A stretch of DNA of 64,000 nt from Thamnaconus septentrionalis (GCA_009823395.1 CM020504.1:25942705-26006704), one strand, 5' to 3'; numbered from the stretch's first letter, positions 14,900-57,713 are shown. Numbers and translations are program-made. The notes: generated by a model from the letters alone, not told the origin.

Positions 14900-14905
14900 T
14901 TTATT
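14900..14905 (-). terminator. Candidate poly(A) signal AATAAA for cadherin A
   Basis: Minus-strand AATAAA about 360 nt past the cadherin A stop, in the convergent interval with atg10. Confidence 0.35.
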
Positions 14906-15264
14906 TACACTGGCTCTGGGCTCTCTCTCTCCTATTATTCTCTCTATTATTATTATCATTATTATTATTATTGTCTGTATTATTTCCTCCATGTCTTGTT
15001 CCAGATCCATATCATGAGATTGCATTCGTTCCATGAAGGTATTTAGCCAACACTGTTGATCAGCTGACAGTCGCCTGATATAAGAGCTGGTGCATTACAC
15101 TGTATTACACTGTATTACACTGTATTCAAGCAATAAACAACTGTTTGGTGGTCAGTATTCTTTCAAGTCTTGAGCAGTCAGTGGATCTCTTTAAAAATAA
15201 AATGAAGATGAAAGACCTGGAAGCCAATTATTCAATCATACTTCAACACCAATAATAATAACCT

Positions 15265-29825
<14,561 letters not shown>

Positions 29826-30569
29826 TGTAAAAATAAAGAAATAAAATAAAATATCAGTGCAAAAAAAGCTGCTTCATCTCACTTCAACTGTCTTTCAGCA
29901 CTGTGGCAAAAGCCGAGCGCTGGTCCACAACCAATGACTACAGGTTTAAAATCAGCTTCAGCGTTCCAAGCATTCACGGGAGTCTTCATGTTAGCATCCA
30001 AAGAGTAGCTTCATCCAGCTACTTTGACAAAAACGCTTGTGCTCTGTAATGATCAGTTCGTTTTCAAAAGGCCGTCATCCATCGTCGTCCGTCATTTGCC
30101 GACGCATAAAGCGCTGTTCATTTTCCACTGGGACCAAAAAGTCTTTTCTTCGCTCTCAGCCATGACAACAGGAAGAGAGGTTTTCAGTCTCTGAAAAAAG
30201 AGCACAGAGTGTTTTCAGTGGATTGATTTTCACAAGAAGAAGACACTTGATGCTCTTGACAGTGCAAAGCGCTTGAAGATGCCTTTGGTTGTGAATGAGG
30301 GCTTCACAAATAGAAGTTGATTGATGGTGAAGAAAAAAAAGTCAACTGAAATCAACAGCCACAAGTGCTAGCTGCTAGCCGCTAGCCCTTGCATTTGGAA
30401 ATACGTTGTGGTTTTGGTCGTGCTCAGACTTCGGCATCAGTTTCGGGCAAAAATCACTGACGAGGATGTTTTTCAGTTTGAAAAAAAAATGCAGCTGTTT
30501 CTTTGTTTTTAATTCCCACGAGCTAGTCTGCACCATTAAATTTGTGAAATGTCTGAACTACGAGACTCT

Positions 30570-30786
30570 AGCTGCGTCTCCATCACCCCTAGAATTGCTC
30601 CAAACCTAAATATGTCAATAAAAACTGGTGGTGGAAACAACTCAGCTTGGAAAAAACCTCTCCAATGTGGCTGAAAGGTTTTGAGGCTCTCGCGAGGTGG
30701 TTTTTCACACGGATCCATATGGAGGAATATCACAACAGTGTCATGGAAACACTTTGTTCGCATTGACACGTCAGTGGACGTGACAT
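30570..30786 (+). mobile_element. Harbinger-like repeat half copy
   Basis: AGCTGCGTCTCCATCACC end, then the CCTCTCCAATGTGG core and GTGTCATGGAAACACTTT. Stops near the TGACACGTCAGTGGACGTGA block. Confidence 0.65.
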
Positions 30787-31544
30787 GAAGATGATTTTCA
30801 ATTGTGCAAACATTGTGCAAACCCTTCTATTCTACAGTTTTGGTTTCTTTGAATCATCAAAACAGATTCTAACCGTGTTTGAAATGTGTATGAAACGAAC
30901 AAAGACGTAATTTTGCTTGAATGGCTGCGACTGTCAAAAGCTATCTGACACACTGCCATTATGAAGACTCACTGCCAGGGAATTAAAGCAATTACTTGAG
31001 TGAATGTGACTGTTTGCCAGCCACAGTGTCCATCTGTCTGATCTGAGTTCAATGTGCAGCCTGAGGAGTCTAATGGGCAGCGACAAGGGACAAAGTCACG
31101 TGCACTTGAGCGTGCACCGAAGCCTCGCGTCAAAACTTCCCGTCAGTGTCACAGCTGTTTCATTTGAAGATGAAATGCAAAGTGTAAAATGTGCAGCATT
31201 TGTGTGCTTGTATATATGAATACACAAACACACACAAATGCAGCCCGCCTACATCGTGTGGTCGTTTCTTTCTCGTTTCTCATTTTTCTCATTTTTAGAG
31301 CAGCGGTGCCCAAACTACAGACCAAATGACCCAACTCAGCTTTTTCACAAAATAAAAGCCATATTTCTAAAATTCTATAAGCTCCTTCTTGAATATTCTG
31401 AAACCATCTCGCCAAGCTAGATAGGAAACAACTGTTTCTTGTTGAGGACCAAATTCTTTTCAGTCTTCGTGAGCGTCGTTATCGCTCACTGGTTGATGGA
31501 TGAAACCACTGCTTTCAAAAGATCTCAAACACGAGGACAGTTTT

Positions 31545-32085
31545 TCCCAAAATAAAGGCAATATTTCTAAAAGTTCGACAAAGTACAACTGCGATTTGCA
31601 GGTGTTTTCTATTGAATGGTGTGAAGCGCATAAGCTGCAACCCTGGTCAAATCTGGTCCAGTGAGACGCCACCTTGAGGAGGATGGCGGTACAAAACATT
31701 TTGCCATTAATCTGCATTTCCATGTTGTTTGCGGTCCAGAATGGTTCTTATATTTTTCTCTTTGATGACTCGTCAAAAATATTCCGTCTCCTCCTCCGTC
31801 CAATCATAACACGTCAATTTCACTGGTCAGACAACTGGTCACGTGACCCCGGCACGTCACGTCCGCTGACGTGTCAATGCCAAAAAAGTGTTTCCATGAC
31901 ACTGTTGTGATATTCCTCTATATGGATCCGTGTATAAAAAAAACCACCTCATGAGAGTCAAAACCTTTGAGCCATATTGGAGAGGTTTTTCCAAGCTGAG
32001 CTGTTTCCACCAGCAGGTTTTATTATGGCCATGTTTAGGCGTTGTGCAGTTCCAGGAGTGATGGCAATGCCGCTAATGTCTCGAT
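31545..32085 (-). mobile_element. Most complete copy of the Harbinger-like repeat family
   Basis: About 540 bp covering both halves of the family. The ends approximate AGCTGCGTTTCCAT inverted repeats. On the minus strand, 31609-31803 holds a decayed Myb/SANT-like frame (GIFLTSHQREKYKNHSG). In the copy at 25140-25500 the same position reads DWTEEETEY, typical of the Myb-like protein carried by PIF/Harbinger elements. Assignment to Harbinger is inferred from this motif. Confidence 0.55.
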
Positions 32086-32769
32086 GTTGGCCGCCACTCC
32101 AACTCCACCCTTGACATCGCGGCCAATTGGCATTGTTATCATTCACAATGAGTGCGCGTTGGGAGAAGAATGCAAGACGGCGGAGGGCTAATTCAGGTCG
32201 GCACCGCTTGGCAGTTTTCCACCACTAGCGAGTCGGTAGCTACGAGTCGGTGGTGCGAGTTAGCCGCATGAGAGGATTAAACTACACGTCCGTGTAAGAG
32301 TCATCAGAATTGATTAAATATGCCAGCAGAAAAGTAATGAGCCCTGGTTTAGTACGTGAGAGCTGACATGTTCAGTCGCTGCTGCTGTTTGGCCCCCCTG
32401 GGGAGAGAATCTGAGCTGAACGCGATCCAAATGATCCTCTGGACCACTGAATCCTCCTGAAAGTCCTCAGTTTGCTGATATAATCAGACAGGTCTGCCTG
32501 CTGGGTCCTGCTTCTGGTCCCTGGCCCTCACTGTGGTGGTACTAGTATCTTCTCCCTTCTGAAAACGAGGCTGTAGGAATGTAAAGTATATATAAATAAA
32601 TATGCAAACTGTCTGAATAAATGTTCTAATAAATTAGACAATTCATAGATAAAATGTCACTGCTAAAAAAAAAAAAAAAATTACTTTGAAGTTACTCTGA
32701 TGGAAAAGTACTGTAACTATTGCAATTACTTTTGTAAAGTTACGTAACTAATTACATTTCATTACATTT

Positions 32770-32815
32770 TGATGACTTGATGACTGCGCTAACCACTGCG
32801 CCACCGTGTCGCTCG
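32770..32815 (+). mobile_element. Short interspersed repeat fragment
   Basis: GCGCTAACCACTGCGCCACC is a hallmark of the same fish interspersed repeat family; only this fragment remains. Confidence 0.4.
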
Positions 32816-33003
32816 TTAGAAAAGTGACTTTCAATTTTTCCACAGTGTTTCTCAATTTGTCTAATTTGGTCGGATGTGCACATCAAAATTCAAACAGACT
32901 TGAATATCCTCTGCTTGTCTGAAAAAGATCAACTCCCTTCAGAAGAGCTTCAATAAATCAGGTTTGAGTCCATGAAGGTCGGCTCACATTGAATCTGCAC
33001 CGA

Positions 33004-33021
33004 AGCAGCAGCAGCAGCAGC

Positions 33022-33111
<90 letters not shown>
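33004..33111 (+). repeat. (CAG)n trinucleotide tract
   Basis: About 36 CAG units with one CGG, intergenic between the two cadherins. Confidence 0.95.
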
Positions 33112-33246
33112 TGCCACTGCAGCCTTTGTTTGCAGCCACTGTTGGAATTGATTGTCAGCCCACAGTGCAGTGACTTCCTGCAAGCCTCTGCCTGGAGTCA
33201 AGCACAGCCAGCACCATGACTGCTGCTGGTGCTGCTGGTTGTGTAG

Positions 33247-36120
33247 TGGGTGTCTCCCAGTGTGTCTCCCAGTGTGTCTCCCAGTGTGTCTCCCAGTGTC
33301 TCCCAGTGTCTCCCCAGTGTCTCCCAGTGTCTCCCAGTGTCTCCCAGTGTGTTTCCCAGTGTCTCCCCAGTGTGTCTCCCCAGTGTCTCCCAGTGTGTCT
33401 CCCAGTGTCTCCCCAGTGTCTCCCAGTGTCTCCCAGTGTGTCTCCCCAGTGTCTTCCCAGTGTGTCTCCCAGTGTCTCCCAGTGTCTTCCCAGTGTGTCT
33501 CCCAGTGTCTCCCAGTGTCTCCCCAGTGTGTCTCCCAGTGTCTTCCCAGTGTGTCTCCCAGTGTGTCTCCCAGTGTCTCCCAGTGTCTCCCCAGTGTCTC
33601 CCAGTGTGTCTCCCAGTGTCTCCCCAGTGTGTCTCCCAGTGTCTCCCAGTGTCTCCCAGTGTCTTCCCAGTGTCTCCCCAGTGTGTCTCCCAGTGTCTCC
33701 CAGTGTCTCACCAGTGTCTTCCCAGTGTGTCTCCCAGTGTCTCCCCAGTGTCTCCCAGTGTCTCCCAGTGTCTCCCCAGTGTCTCCCAGTGCGTCTCCCA
33801 GTGTCTCCCAGTGTCTCCCCAGTGTCTCCCAGTGTCTTCCCAGTGTGTCTCCCAGTGTCTCCCAGTGTGTCTCCCAGTGTCTCCCCAGTGTCTCCCAGTG
33901 TCTCCCAGTGTCTCCCAAGTGTCTCCCAGTGTCTCCCAGTGTGTCTCCCAGTGTCTCCCAGTGTCTCCCCAGTGTCTCCCCAGTGTCTTCCCAGTGTGTC
34001 TCCCAGTGTCTCCCAGTGTCTTCCCAGTGTCTTCCCAGTGTGTCTCCCAGTGTCTCCCAGTGTCTCCCAGTGTCTCCCAGTGTGTCTCCCAGTGTGTCTC
34101 CCAGTGTCTCCCAGTGTCTCCCCAGTGTCTCCCAGTGTCTCCCAGTGTCTCCCAGTGTGTTTCCCAGTGTCTCCCAGTGTCTCCCAGTGTCTCCCAGTGT
34201 CTCCCAGTGTGTCTCCCAGTGTCTCCCAGTGTCTCCCAGTGTCTCCCAGTGTCTCCCAGTGTCTCCCAGTGTGTCTCCCAGTGTCTCCCAGTGTGTCTCC
34301 CAGTGTCTCTCCCAGTGTCTCCCAGTGTGTCTCCCAGTGTGTCTCCCAGTGTCTCCCAGTGTGTCTCCCAGTGTGTCTCCCAGTGTGTCCCAGTCTCCCA
34401 GTGTGTCTCCCAGTGTCTCCCAGTGTCTCCCAGTGTCTCCCAGTGTGTCTCCCAGTGTCTCCCAGTGTGTCTCCCAGTGTCTCCCAGTGTCTCCCAGTGT
34501 CTCCCAGTGTCTCCCAGTGTCTCCCAGTGTCTCCCAGTGTGTCTCCCAGTGTCTCCCAGTGTCTCTCCCAGTGTCTCCCAGTGTCTCCCAGTGTCTCCCA
34601 GTGTCTCCCAGTGTCTCCCCAGTGTCTCCCAGTGTCTCCCAGTGTCTCCCAGTGTCTCCCAGTGTCTCCCCAGTGTCTCCCAGTGTCTCCCAGTGTGTCT
34701 CCCAGTGTCTCCCAGTGTCTCCCAGTGTCTCCCAGTGTCTCCCAGTGTCTCCCAGTGTCTCCCAGTGTCTCCCAGTGTCTCCCAGTGTCTCCCAGTGTCT
34801 CCCAGTGTCTCCCAGTGTCTCCCCAGTGTCTCCCAGTGTCTCCCAGTGTCTCCCAGTGTCTCCCAGTGTCTCCCAGTGTGTCTCCCAGTGTCTCCCAGTG
34901 TGTCTCCCAGTGTCTCCCAGTGTCTCCCAGTGTCTCCCAGTGTCTCCCAGTGTCTCCCAGTGTCTCCCAGTGTCTCCCAGTGTCTCCCAGTGTCTCCCAG
35001 TGTCTCCCAGTGTGTCTCCCAGTGTCTCCCCAGTGTCTCCCAGTGTGTCTCCCAGTGTCTCCCAGTGTCTCCCAGTGTCTTCCCAGTGTGTCTCCCAGTG
35101 TCTTCCCAGTGTGTCTCCCAGTGTCTCCCAGTGTCTCCCCAGTGTCTTCCCAGTGTGTCTCCCAGTGTCTCCCCAGTGTGTCTCCCAGTGTCTCCCCAGT
35201 GTCTTCCCAGTGTCTTCCCAGTGTGTCTCCCAGTGTCTCCCCAGTGTGTCTCCCAGTGTCTCCCAGTGTGTCTCCCCAGTGTCTTCCCAGTGTCTTCCCA
35301 GTGTGTCTCCCAGTGTGTCTCCCAGTGTCTCCCCAGTGTCTCCCAGTGTCTCCCAGTGTGTCTCCCCAGTGTCTTCCCAGTGTGTCTCCCAGTGTCTCCC
35401 AGTGTCTCCCAGTGTCTCCCAGTGTCTCCCAGTGTCTCCCAGTGTCTCCCAGTGTGTCTCCCAGTGTGTCTCCCAGTGTCTCCCAGTGTCTCCCAGTGTC
35501 TCCCAGTGTCTCCCCAGAGTGTCTCCCAGTGTCTCCCAGTGTGTCTCCCAGTGTCTCCCAGTGTCTTCCCAGTGTCTCCCCAGTGTGTCTCCCAGTGTCT
35601 CCCAGTGTCTCCCCAGTGTCTCCCAGTGTGTCTCCCAGTGTCTCCCCAGTGTCTCCCAGTGTCTCCCAGTGTCTTCCCAGTGTGTCCCAGTGTCTTCCCA
35701 GTGTCTTCCCAGTGTGTCTCCCAGTGTGTCTCCCAGTGTCTCCCAGTGTCTCCCAGTGTCTCCCCAGTGTCTCCCAGTGTCTCCCAGTGTCTCCCAGTGT
35801 CTCCCAGTGTGTCTCCCAGTGTCTCCCAGTGTCTCCCCAGTGTCTCCCAGTGTCTCCCAGTGTGTCTCCCAGTGTCTCCCAGTGTGTCTCCCAGTGTCTT
35901 CCCAGTGTGTCTCCCAGTGTCTCCCAGTGTCTCCCAGTGTCTCCCAGTGTGTCTCCCAGTGTCTCCCAGTGTCTCCCAGTGTCTCCCCAGTGTCTTCCCA
36001 GTGTGTCTCCCAGTGTCTCCCAGTGTCTTCCCAGTGTCTTCCCAGTGTCTCCCAGTGTCTCCCAGTGTCTCCCAGTGTGTCTCCCAGTGTCTCCCAGTGT
36101 CTCCCAGTGTCTCCCCAGTG
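33247..36120 (+). repeat. 2.9-kb GTCTCCCAGT minisatellite
   Basis: Roughly 270 units of 10 bp with 11-bp (extra C) and 12-bp (GTGTCTCCCAGT) variants. The long open frames over it on both strands are artefacts: no unit order contains a stop codon. Confidence 0.97.
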
Positions 36121-36217
36121 TGTGCAGCCAGGCAACAGCGTCACTGTGCAATTATTGCAAGGCTGCGCTCCTGTTCAGCTAATGAACGAGAGCGCAAAAC
36201 GCAACTTTTAGTAGTTT

Positions 36218-36220
<3 letters not shown>

Positions 36221-36289
<69 letters not shown>
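36221..36289 (+). repeat. (AC)n microsatellite
   Basis: About 34 units directly after the large minisatellite. Confidence 0.95.
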
Positions 36290-36293
<4 letters not shown>

Positions 36294-36294
36294 G

Positions 36295-36560
36295 TTGCAG
36301 TCCAGACGGCATCAACCGAGACCAAGACCTCAGGACTGCAGAGTCTTGAGATGGAGACCAAGACTGAAGATATCCAAGAAAAATCACAACCAAACAGAAC
36401 AAATGAGCAGGATCTTCTTCTCCTTCTGCTTCCACATCAATGGAACAGCAGCACTTCTTTTCAGCAAGGCATCTTTTAATCATTTTGCTGCTTTGCCAGA
36501 TATTTTGAACCATAAAAAAACTTTGCTTTATGGAATTAAAGAAAAGAAATTAATTAGGTG
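36295..36560 (+). mobile_element. Partial copy of the AGTGTTGTAGT element family
   Basis: AGTGTTGCAGTCCAGACGGC and AAGAAAAATCACAACCAAAC match the family, opposite in orientation to 49582-50049. Confidence 0.55.
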
Positions 36561-36977
36561 TAATTTCACTGAAAATTACGGCTTGCCAAGTATGAAAGAG
36601 CTCAAAGTTCTGCATGGCTCTAGGAATGAGGTGGTGCAACAAAAGCTACCACGCAGACACACAAACACACACACACAGGCACACACACACACACACAGAA
36701 TATTGTCATTTTGCCTCCGTTCCTGCCGAACACACACAGAAGTCGACAGGCAAATTGAAACAATCATCGGCTAAAAGTGGCTGCAGCTAAATTGCTCCTG
36801 GGTGCTGAGTGAGGAGTTGGGGGGTCAGATGGAGAGAAGGACACAACAAAAATAGATGACAGGAACAAGAGGGTGAGACAAACAGAGTGGTAGACGTCAC
36901 CTGTGGGAGATGCTGCTCGTCCTCCTCGTCAGTCCTGCTCACTTCTTCTGCATCTGCCCGCCGACCGGCGGCTGCAC

Positions 36978-37015
36978 CTCCTCCTCCTCCTCCTCCTCCT
37001 CCTCCTCCTCCTCCC
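36978..37015 (+). repeat. (CTC)n microsatellite
   Basis: About 12 CTC units. Confidence 0.85.
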
Positions 37016-37406
37016 TCACCTCCTCCTCTCTGTTGTACTGGAGGAAAATAAAGACTGCCTCTGTATATTGAGCCAGCCAATCTCTCTCCTTCCTTCCCCG
37101 GATGCTGAGGCACTACAATAAATCCTAATCTCTCCTTTCAGTTGCTGTCACTCCTCCAGTTTATCCCCTTTGCCGAATGAATTCCTGTATTTTCTCGCTC
37201 TGCCTGCTCGCAGTCTCCGGGTCTGCAGAAGACCCAGCGATTGGCTGCTCAACGTGTCCAATTGTGACGGGTTTAGTATGAACCTGAAAGCAGTACACTG
37301 AGGCGCGGGATTAATGTGGGGGGGACTGGCTGGTTTAATCATGGGGAAATATTTTGGTCGACACAGGCAAAGTTCACTGTTAGCAGACACACAGGCAGCA
37401 CAGGTG

Positions 37407-37765
37407 GTGTTGTAGTCCAGACGGCACCAACCCAGACCAAGACCTTACCAAGACCAGAGAGCATCGAGATCCAGACCAAGACTGAATATAGCAAAGAAAA
37501 ATAACAACAAAGCAGAAAAAAAATGACTTTTTTTAAAAAAAAAACATTTTGCTGCTTTGCCAACTATTTTGAACCATTTTCAAAAGAACAACTTTGCTTC
37601 ATGAAATAAAAAAAAATCAATGAACTAGGAATAAGGGCCAGGGTGTCACTCTGGGTGTCACCAACAGAGCCTAAAACAACAACAGCTGGAGTCTGTTCTG
37701 TTATTATCGTGTTATTACAGTGTTATTATCGTGTTATTACAGTGTTGGCTGAGTCTCCACTGGTC
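37407..37765 (+). mobile_element. Copy of the AGTGTTGTAGT element family
   Basis: GGTGTTGTAGTCCAGACGGC through the TCACTCTGGGTGTCACC block to CAGTGTTGGCTGAGTCTCC. Confidence 0.6.
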
Positions 37766-38314
37766 TGGATCAAAATGTCCAACTTCCTAAGAGGGCACTA
37801 CTGTCTCTAACACAACAGGGATTCTCTCTTTAAATTTGCCTATGATAGTCACAGTGTGAGTTGGATTTACAGACTACATGGCAACCCGTATTTGCAAGGT
37901 TACCCATAATGCTCTAGCGGCTCTTGTGGCCAGTTGAACTGAATGATTGGTGGGCGCAGCACTGCTGCTGCTCCCTCAGGGAGTGGGTCAACGTTGGAGA
38001 AAAGGAACTTTTCCTCCATTAGTGTGTAGTTGTGTAACACCATAGAGTGTGAGTCAGTGGTAGGGTCTGGCTACACCAGTCTGCTCTGTCCTGTTGAATG
38101 ACACCAGTATGGACATCCTCTGCCCTGCACTGGGCATCCTGACCACAGTAGCCTCTGCTGCATCAACACCTCTATGAAGCCAACTAGGAAAAAAAAAAAA
38201 AAATCTATATTTTGTTCATAGACATCTAAAGCTCATCACACCCCGGTACTGTTATGTTGTGGTTGTATAAATCACAGCAAAGCTGTCATTTAAGATCTAA
38301 ATCATAATGACCTT

Positions 38315-38894
38315 GGCTGTGTCTCAATCCAGGGTCTGCATCCTTGGAAGGAAGCGTCCTCCGTCTGAAGGAAGCGTCCTCCCAAGGACCCGGCCTAGAA
38401 GGACCGACCCAAACCCCGCCTCCTCGGTAACCACACGGGACGGTCTAGCCTTCGGCGTATTTCCTGGTTGCGTCACCGCCGTTCCCTCCTGCTGGCCAAC
38501 CCTGGAAGTGACGTTTTCATAGCATCAAGCTAACCATTGGTTCACCATCTAACGATGGCGTTGGATGTTCAAATAAGCAAAAACCCTACGTTAAAAACTG
38601 AATATTTTATGTGAAATTTATACGTTGTGTCTTTGCCAGTAGATGGCGCTAATTTCAGCTGACTTCCCAGGATGCTTTGCAGCAGCACGCAAAGCATCCT
38701 GGGATACTGAAGGAGGCGAAGGACGTAGCGGTGCATCCTTGGAATGGGCTAACAGTAGGGCGCATTCCGAGGGCGTATTTTGAAGCGTCCTTTGGACTTT
38801 TGGGAATTGGGAGGAGCCTTCACGCAGTTCTATGACGCAACTGGCCTTCAAATGCAGCCTTCCAAGGATGCAGAGCCTGAATTGAGACACAGCC
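38315..38894. mobile_element. MITE with long terminal inverted repeats
   Basis: The left end GGCTGTGTCTCAATCCAGGG and the right end mirror each other over about 37 bp (CTGCATCCTTGGAAGG and CCTTCCAAGGATGCAG inside). A CTT trinucleotide flanks both sides. No transposase frame. It contains a perfect 15-bp hairpin at 38666-38703. The superfamily is unassigned; a 3-bp duplication would suit Harbinger. Confidence 0.75.
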
Positions 38895-39207
38895 CTTGAG
38901 TGAGGTGAGCCTGTCTCGCCAACCTCACTGATGTTCCTAGTTGCGGTGAGATGAAGGTACGATGGAGTGAAGGTCATCTGGCCTACGTGTGGTGATTTGT
39001 CATGCCATGCTAATCAGCAACATCTACTTTCCATCACAGCTGCCACAGAGAAGAAGAAGATTCATTTGACACGCAGAGGAAGGTATTGATGGAGTTCTTT
39101 TCAAAGGCCAACAAAATGATCCAACTATTTAAAGACCTACACTGCTGATTTCCAGGTACAGTGTGTAAAACCATCTAGAGCTGAGATTTTAGATGGCAAC
39201 ACATATA

Positions 39208-39546
39208 CAGGTACTACCCGAAAAATTAGAATATCAAGTAAAAGTTGTTTTATTTTGGCAATTTAACATCAAAGATGAAAGCAAAAAATTTTATTGAGCC
39301 ACTCCACGCAAATGAGATTTTCAGCTTATTAAAACCACAAACCCACAAACTCAGAAAATTATTATAAAACTTGAGGGGTTTTTTTAAGCTGCAAGACCTG
39401 ATCAGCAAAATCCAAAGAAATAAAAACTTGAAATATATTGATTTGCATATTATTCCTTGATATAATATTTCACATTCACCTTTTAAGTTGAATTGCAGAA
39501 ATACAGCAACCTTTTCAGGATGTTCTAATGTTCTGGGTAGTAGCTG
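39208..39546. mobile_element. Tc1/mariner-like MITE
   Basis: The ends (CAGGTACTACCC, with ATTAGAATATCA inside) are inverted over about 60 bp with mismatches, and TA dinucleotides flank both sides (39206-39207, 39547-39548). Confidence 0.7.
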
Positions 39547-39962
39547 TATATACAGTATATAGTGTGTGTAATAAGTGTTGTGTCCAGGACATTGTCCAGT
39601 GACAGGCCTCGATAGGGAGGGTGAGACAAATGAATGCCGCCATCTAAAATCTGAGCTCTAGGTGGCAGAATTTCACAGACTGTACCTTGAACTCTCTCAG
39701 TGTCCACAGATTATTGTCTGAAAGTCTGGAACGGCACACTGGCTGTTTAAACCAGCAGGGCCGCATGGTGATGAAACACGTGTTGAAGACTGAGCAGCTT
39801 CTCCTGGTGGTGCGTGCTCGACTACTAGATGCTTTGCTCCAGCATGTTTTCAATCAATGCTACTTTCACTGAGAGTGTCCGTCATGTTGCTGAACGCTGA
39901 ATGAAGGAGAGGGGTGAAGGTTGCGATAGAGCCGAGTCATCCACACGCTAGCTGAAAACATC

Positions 39963-39968
39963 TTTATT
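39963..39968 (-). terminator. Candidate poly(A) signal AATAAA for cadherin B
   Basis: Minus-strand AATAAA about 207 nt beyond the cadherin B stop, followed by AT-rich sequence. Position and spacing suit a genuine 3' end. Confidence 0.5.
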
Positions 39969-40174
39969 AAATGTAACAAATTCATGTTCATGTAAACACA
40001 CACAGTACCCCAGGCACTTTGAGGCGCTATCAAGTTTACTTTAGTGACCTCAGCTGCAGCAGGATCCTCTGTTCCCAGCAGCTACCTCTCAAGAACACAC
40101 ACTTCTACCTACAGCAGTGCCGCCACTCTTCTTCCAGGAAGCTCAGCCCTTTGCACACGGCCACCAGAGGTCCT

Positions 40175-55746
<15,572 letters not shown>

Positions 55747-56845
55747 CAGGGAGTGGAGTCGTTACAGGAAACACGTGAAAAATCAATAGCAAAATCTGGG
55801 TTTGCGTTGGAGGTGAACATTGAAAAAAAGGTGAGATTCAGCATCCAGGACCATGAAATAAAACCAAGACTTTTGTCTTTCCTTGATGACTTGATGACCT
55901 TGTTCACTTTATTTTGCAAAGCCAATGAAGTTTGGCTTTGTGTTATCCTGGGTTAGGACTTCACTTCTTCTCTATGGGCCTCATCCCTGGTTTAGACACC
56001 TGCAGGAAAAAAAGGAAACACAATAAACATAAGTGAAGAGAATTTTGAGAAAAATATATTATACAATTTCCAAATGTTGACCTTGTATTTTTACATTAGA
56101 CTGACAAAATTATCCGATGCTCATACTTGCCACTGTGTTCACATAAAACAACCCAAGGCCAAATAAATCACAAAGGATTAAAATCATCATTAATTTATGA
56201 AAGACCATTTCCATGGTTGCATGGTTGTTACTTTTAGTATATATTCCCGAGTGGTTCCCATTGAGTAGCTATTTGGAACACATCACAACAACAGTGACCC
56301 GAAACACAAGAGGATCATTTTAATTTTTGTTTGGGGAAAACAAGTCTTGACATTTTATTGTATTAATTAGTGATGTTCGATACCACCAATTTCCTTTTCG
56401 ATCCGATACTGAGTAAAATTCAGACTGGTATCGGCGATACCGATCCGATACCGATACTTTGAGCAAATGCATCTTAAGTGCCTGATAAATCTGAAAAAAG
56501 AAAAAAAATGTAGTGCATTTAAAATTGTAGCTTAAAAATACAAGACATAAGACTCACTTATTTAGCGATTTATTTTAAACTCAGAAACATACTGAGGTAG
56601 TGGCATAAACACAAACAATATAGTTGAGCTATTACAACAATATAAAAAACAGACTCTTTGAAAAACTTGTTTTGAACACTGAAAAAGAGCAAAAGTAAAA
56701 TAATAAAACCATTAAAATAAATAAGAGAATAATTTACAAAAATAAGAACCAATAAAAAAAAAATGAAAGCTTGCACCTGTAATATCAACCTTCTAACATT
56801 ACAACAAAAGCATCCAACATTGATACTTTAATTCACAAGTTTTTG

Positions 56846-57085
56846 TTAAGGAACAATAGCATGTTTACTGTCTTTCCCTTCAGTCGGTTCCTTTTTTTTG
56901 TTCAGAACCTCTCCTGTCTTTGAGAAGACCCTCTCTGACGGTACTGAAGTGGCAGTAACACCTAGGTATCTCACAGCTAGTTTGCTCAGGACTGGGAAGG
57001 TTTGTTCATGGTCTCTCCACCAAACCAGTACATCCTTGTCTCTGGGTATCACTTTTTCTTCTGAATATTGTGGTGTGTACTTCAT
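56846..57085 (-). pseudogene. hAT transposase C-terminal dimerisation fragment
   Basis: The frame contains WWRDHEQTFPVLSKLAVRYL followed by GVTATSVPSERVFSKTG, the characteristic hATC motif. It belongs with the BED fragment inside the same terminal repeats. Confidence 0.88.
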
Positions 57086-57401
57086 TAATTAGTTTATTTT
57101 TGATTCGCCAGGATTATAAAAAAGCAAGTGTTTGTATCTCCTTTAGTTCAGGCTGATTTTTTTTTTCAATCCATCTTTTCCAGTTGGATACATTTTTCTA
57201 ACTTTGTAGACAACGTGGGTGTTTTATCACAATTGCTCTATATAATTTGATGAGACCTAGTTTATGTAATCAACTTTACGATACACACATTAGGCTTTGG
57301 CTTACTCCGAACTCATACAGCTATTCTTGAAGCACGTGCTCATTTTCGTTACTTATCTAATTAACATTTATTAATTTAAACAACTCCAACAGCAACAGTG
57401 C

Positions 57402-57713
57402 TTAGCGGTGCTTAATGCTCCGCATTTTCTCTCTACCTGGATATTGCCTTTCTGCGCCAAAGGATTCCGCCAGAGAAGTCTGCCTTGCCCTGCCTGGCAT
57501 AGTCTGCCGCTGCTCATCTTCTGTCCGACTTTGCAGACATGAGTCATATTCAGTTTTGTGGTTTGCTCGTAAGTGTTTCACGAGGTTAGTTGTGTTGCCA
57601 CAACTCCTCGCAGCTCTCCCGCAGATGTCGCAAACTGCATCCTGGTTGTTTGTGGAGCTAAAATAGCTCCACACATGACTTCGCTTGCGCTCCGCCATTG
57701 ATTGCACACACAC
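57402..57713 (-). pseudogene. BED-type zinc finger fragment of a hAT transposase
   Basis: A 103-residue frame contains HVWSYFSSTNNQDAVCDICG and then NTTNLVKHLRANH, matching the C-x2-C...H-x3-5-H pattern of BED fingers, the DNA-binding N-terminus of hAT transposases. It is cut off before the catalytic domain. Confidence 0.85.

Larger units (their letters stand above)
29826..32990. other. Region upstream of cadherin A
   Basis: No coding exon seen. Holds two Harbinger-like copies (30570-30786, 31545-32085), a further fragment near 31340-31400, and unique AT-rich DNA. The cadherin A promoter and any non-coding exon probably lie in its first part, but no clear core element is visible. Confidence 0.5.

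Noticed and set aside
33152..36774. Open frames of about 1000-1170 residues on both strands
   Set aside because: They are entirely a 10-12-bp tandem repeat with no stop in any frame; composition is repetitive (SVSQCLP, ETLGDTGRHW) and there is no start context or homology.
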